Assembly (NCBI GenBank): GCA_026982035.1
Contig: JALSHW010000021.1
Location: forward strand, 1 to 6,252
Reading direction: 5' to 3'
Length of the DNA stretch: 6,252 nt
Source: Phycisphaerales bacterium
Lineage (GTDB): Bacteria; Planctomycetota; Phycisphaerae; Phycisphaerales; UBA1924
The notes beneath the pieces were generated by a model. It worked only from the letters and a program-made list of their open reading frames with translations, was not told the DNA's origin and did no database searches. Every line of letters begins with the position of its first letter. Within the stretch, counting starts at the first letter, position 1. Positions 5,886-6,252 of this stretch are shown piece after piece. The translations under genes were made by a program, and so were the position numbers.

Positions 5886-5913
5886 GGGGACTGGGGACTG
5901 GCCATTGGCCATT
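5886..5913 (+). repeat. Two-type tandem heptamer array
   Basis: Four heptamers sit head to tail: GGGGACT twice, then GGCCATT twice, followed by GGGGG. On the opposite strand the units read AGTCCCC and AATGGCC. The array begins 8 bases after the racemase-family stop codon. It resembles the short tandem heptamer repeats known from cyanobacteria and seen in other bacteria with large genomes. It is too short to suggest a function. Confidence 0.8.
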
Positions 5914-5947
5914 GGGGGAAGAGAAGAAGATTCGAGCGGTTTCTGTT

Positions 5948-5982
5948 CGTGCTTTGCCGAAGACGGGCAAAGCACGGCACCC
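5948..5982 (+). repeat. Palindromic repeat copy E (AAGA-loop subtype)
   Basis: Left arm CGTGCTTTGCCG (5948-5959), loop AAGA (5960-5963), right arm CGGGCAAAGCACG (5964-5976), then GCACCC (5977-5982). The arms are complementary except for one extra G in the right arm. Their outer sequence is unrelated to that of the copies at 4430 and 6001, although loop and right flank are the same. The usual GAAGA left flank is missing. Confidence 0.8.
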
Positions 5983-6000
5983 GGATGTGGTTGGTTGTTG

Positions 6001-6040
6001 GAAGACACTACTGCGCCGAAGACGGCGAGTAGTGGCACCC
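6001..6040 (+). repeat. Palindromic repeat copy D (AAGA-loop subtype)
   Basis: GAAGA, left arm CACTACTGCGCCG (6006-6018), loop AAGA (6019-6022), right arm CGGCGAGTAGTG (6023-6034), GCACCC. It is the near twin of 4430-4469: the two inner pairs are C-G and G-C here, and A-T and T-A there. It also shares the bulged G in the left arm. Confidence 0.88.
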
Positions 6041-6056
6041 GGCCCGGGGGAGGAGA

Positions 6057-6095
6057 GAAGACCCGAATCACCGAAGACGGTGAGACGGGGCACCC
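6057..6095 (+). repeat. Palindromic repeat copy F (AAGA-loop subtype)
   Basis: GAAGA (6057-6061), left arm CCCGAATCACCG (6062-6073), loop AAGA (6074-6077), right arm CGGTGAGACGGG (6078-6089), GCACCC (6090-6095). Ten of twelve arm positions pair; the two mismatches are adjacent (AA opposite GA). It is followed by CGCCCCCCAAA, also present in the C-rich element at 4362-4424. Confidence 0.8.
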
Positions 6096-6114
6096 GCCCC
6101 CCAAAGTGTGATGA

Positions 6115-6252
6115 TCAAGTATTGGTGGACGCGATGAAGGATTGGATGGCGGTTGTGGCTTGCTCGGTAAAATCTGGGGTGGTCCAGATGTTGTTGTGGC
6201 CGGCGTTTTGGATTTGTAGGAGGGTGGCGTTTGGGGCGGCGGCGGCGATTGC
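6115..6252 (-). CDS. Probable alpha/beta hydrolase, C-terminal end only
   Basis: The last 45 codons of a minus-strand gene that enters from the right edge; the stop is TGA (complement of 6115-6117). The visible peptide starts with an Ala-rich stretch, continues LLQIQNAGHNNIWTT, and ends in a helix like TTAIQSFIAS. A hydrophobic strand, then Gly-His-Asn, then an acidic or Pro turn and a final helix is the usual arrangement around the catalytic His at the C-terminus of alpha/beta hydrolases (serine esterases or peptidase-like S9/BEM46 types). The nucleophile and acid residues lie outside the window, so neither activity nor subfamily can be given. It converges on the racemase-family gene across the repeat cluster. 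Confidence 0.6.
   Translation of the reverse strand, partial: AIAAAAPNATLLQIQNAGHNNIWTTPDFTEQATTAIQSFIASTNT

Larger units (their letters stand above)
5879..6114. other. Repeat cluster between convergent genes
   Basis: This 236-base gap between the racemase-family gene and the hydrolase end contains no gene. It holds four tandem heptamers (5886-5913) and three palindromic repeats of the AAGA-loop family (5948-5982, 6001-6040, 6057-6095), all in the same orientation and separated by 16-18 bases. No T-run terminator is visible, so the hairpins may be the only structures marking transcript ends here. Confidence 0.7.

Noticed and set aside
5948..6095. CRISPR array, suggested by three regularly spaced repeats
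   Set aside because: The arms differ between copies, the gaps are only 16-18 bases and no cas gene is visible; these are palindromic elements, not direct repeats with spacers.
5948..6095. Intrinsic terminators for the convergent genes
   Set aside because: None of the three hairpins is followed by a T-run on either strand, so only a non-canonical role in termination is possible.

Overview
The window looks like chromosomal DNA of a planctomycete, most likely of the Phycisphaerae. The main pointer is the first gene: an exported beta-propeller whose C-terminus carries two dockerin-like calcium loops and a final Gly-Cys-Pro, an anchoring tail familiar from that class. Short tandem heptamers, many small palindromes between genes, and start sites with weak or no Shine-Dalgarno sequence fit the same assignment. 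I made it from protein features alone; no rRNA or other marker gene is present.

Layout, left to right. (1) 86-1591 (+): secreted seven-repeat FG-GAP protein with a GC-type dockerin-like tail, followed by a good intrinsic terminator. (2) 1592-1938: non-coding, holding that terminator and a possible promoter. (3) 1939-2661 (+): exported, probably lipid-anchored beta-carbonic anhydrase, followed by an intrinsic terminator. (4) 2794-4311 (-): single-pass membrane protein of unknown function with a pseudopilin-like C-terminal segment. (5) 4480-5082 (-): HscB-type J-domain co-chaperone of iron-sulfur cluster assembly, upstream of gene 4 on the same strand and perhaps cotranscribed with it. (6) 5189-5878 (+): Asp/Glu racemase-family enzyme, divergent from hscB, with Asp in place of the first catalytic Cys. 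(7) 6115 to the right edge (-): C-terminal end of a probable alpha/beta hydrolase. The genes do not form one recognisable pathway and look like ordinary chromosomal housekeeping and envelope genes.

The most notable content is a family of short palindromic repeats, all in the same orientation. Four of them (4430-4469, 5948-5982, 6001-6040, 6057-6095) have the plan arm, AAGA loop, complementary arm, GCACCC; three of these are also preceded by GAAGA. The arms differ between copies but stay complementary. Two copies 1.5 kb apart are identical at 36 of 40 positions, and the four differences form two compensatory base-pair swaps. A second subtype (2740-2769 and 4602-4625) has the core CCGGCTC-GGC-GAGCCGG, and one of its copies lies in frame inside hscB. 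A C-rich composite palindrome (4362-4424) and a two-unit heptamer array (5886-5913) accompany them. The + strand is also strongly G/T-rich from about 1.7 kb onward whichever strand is coding.
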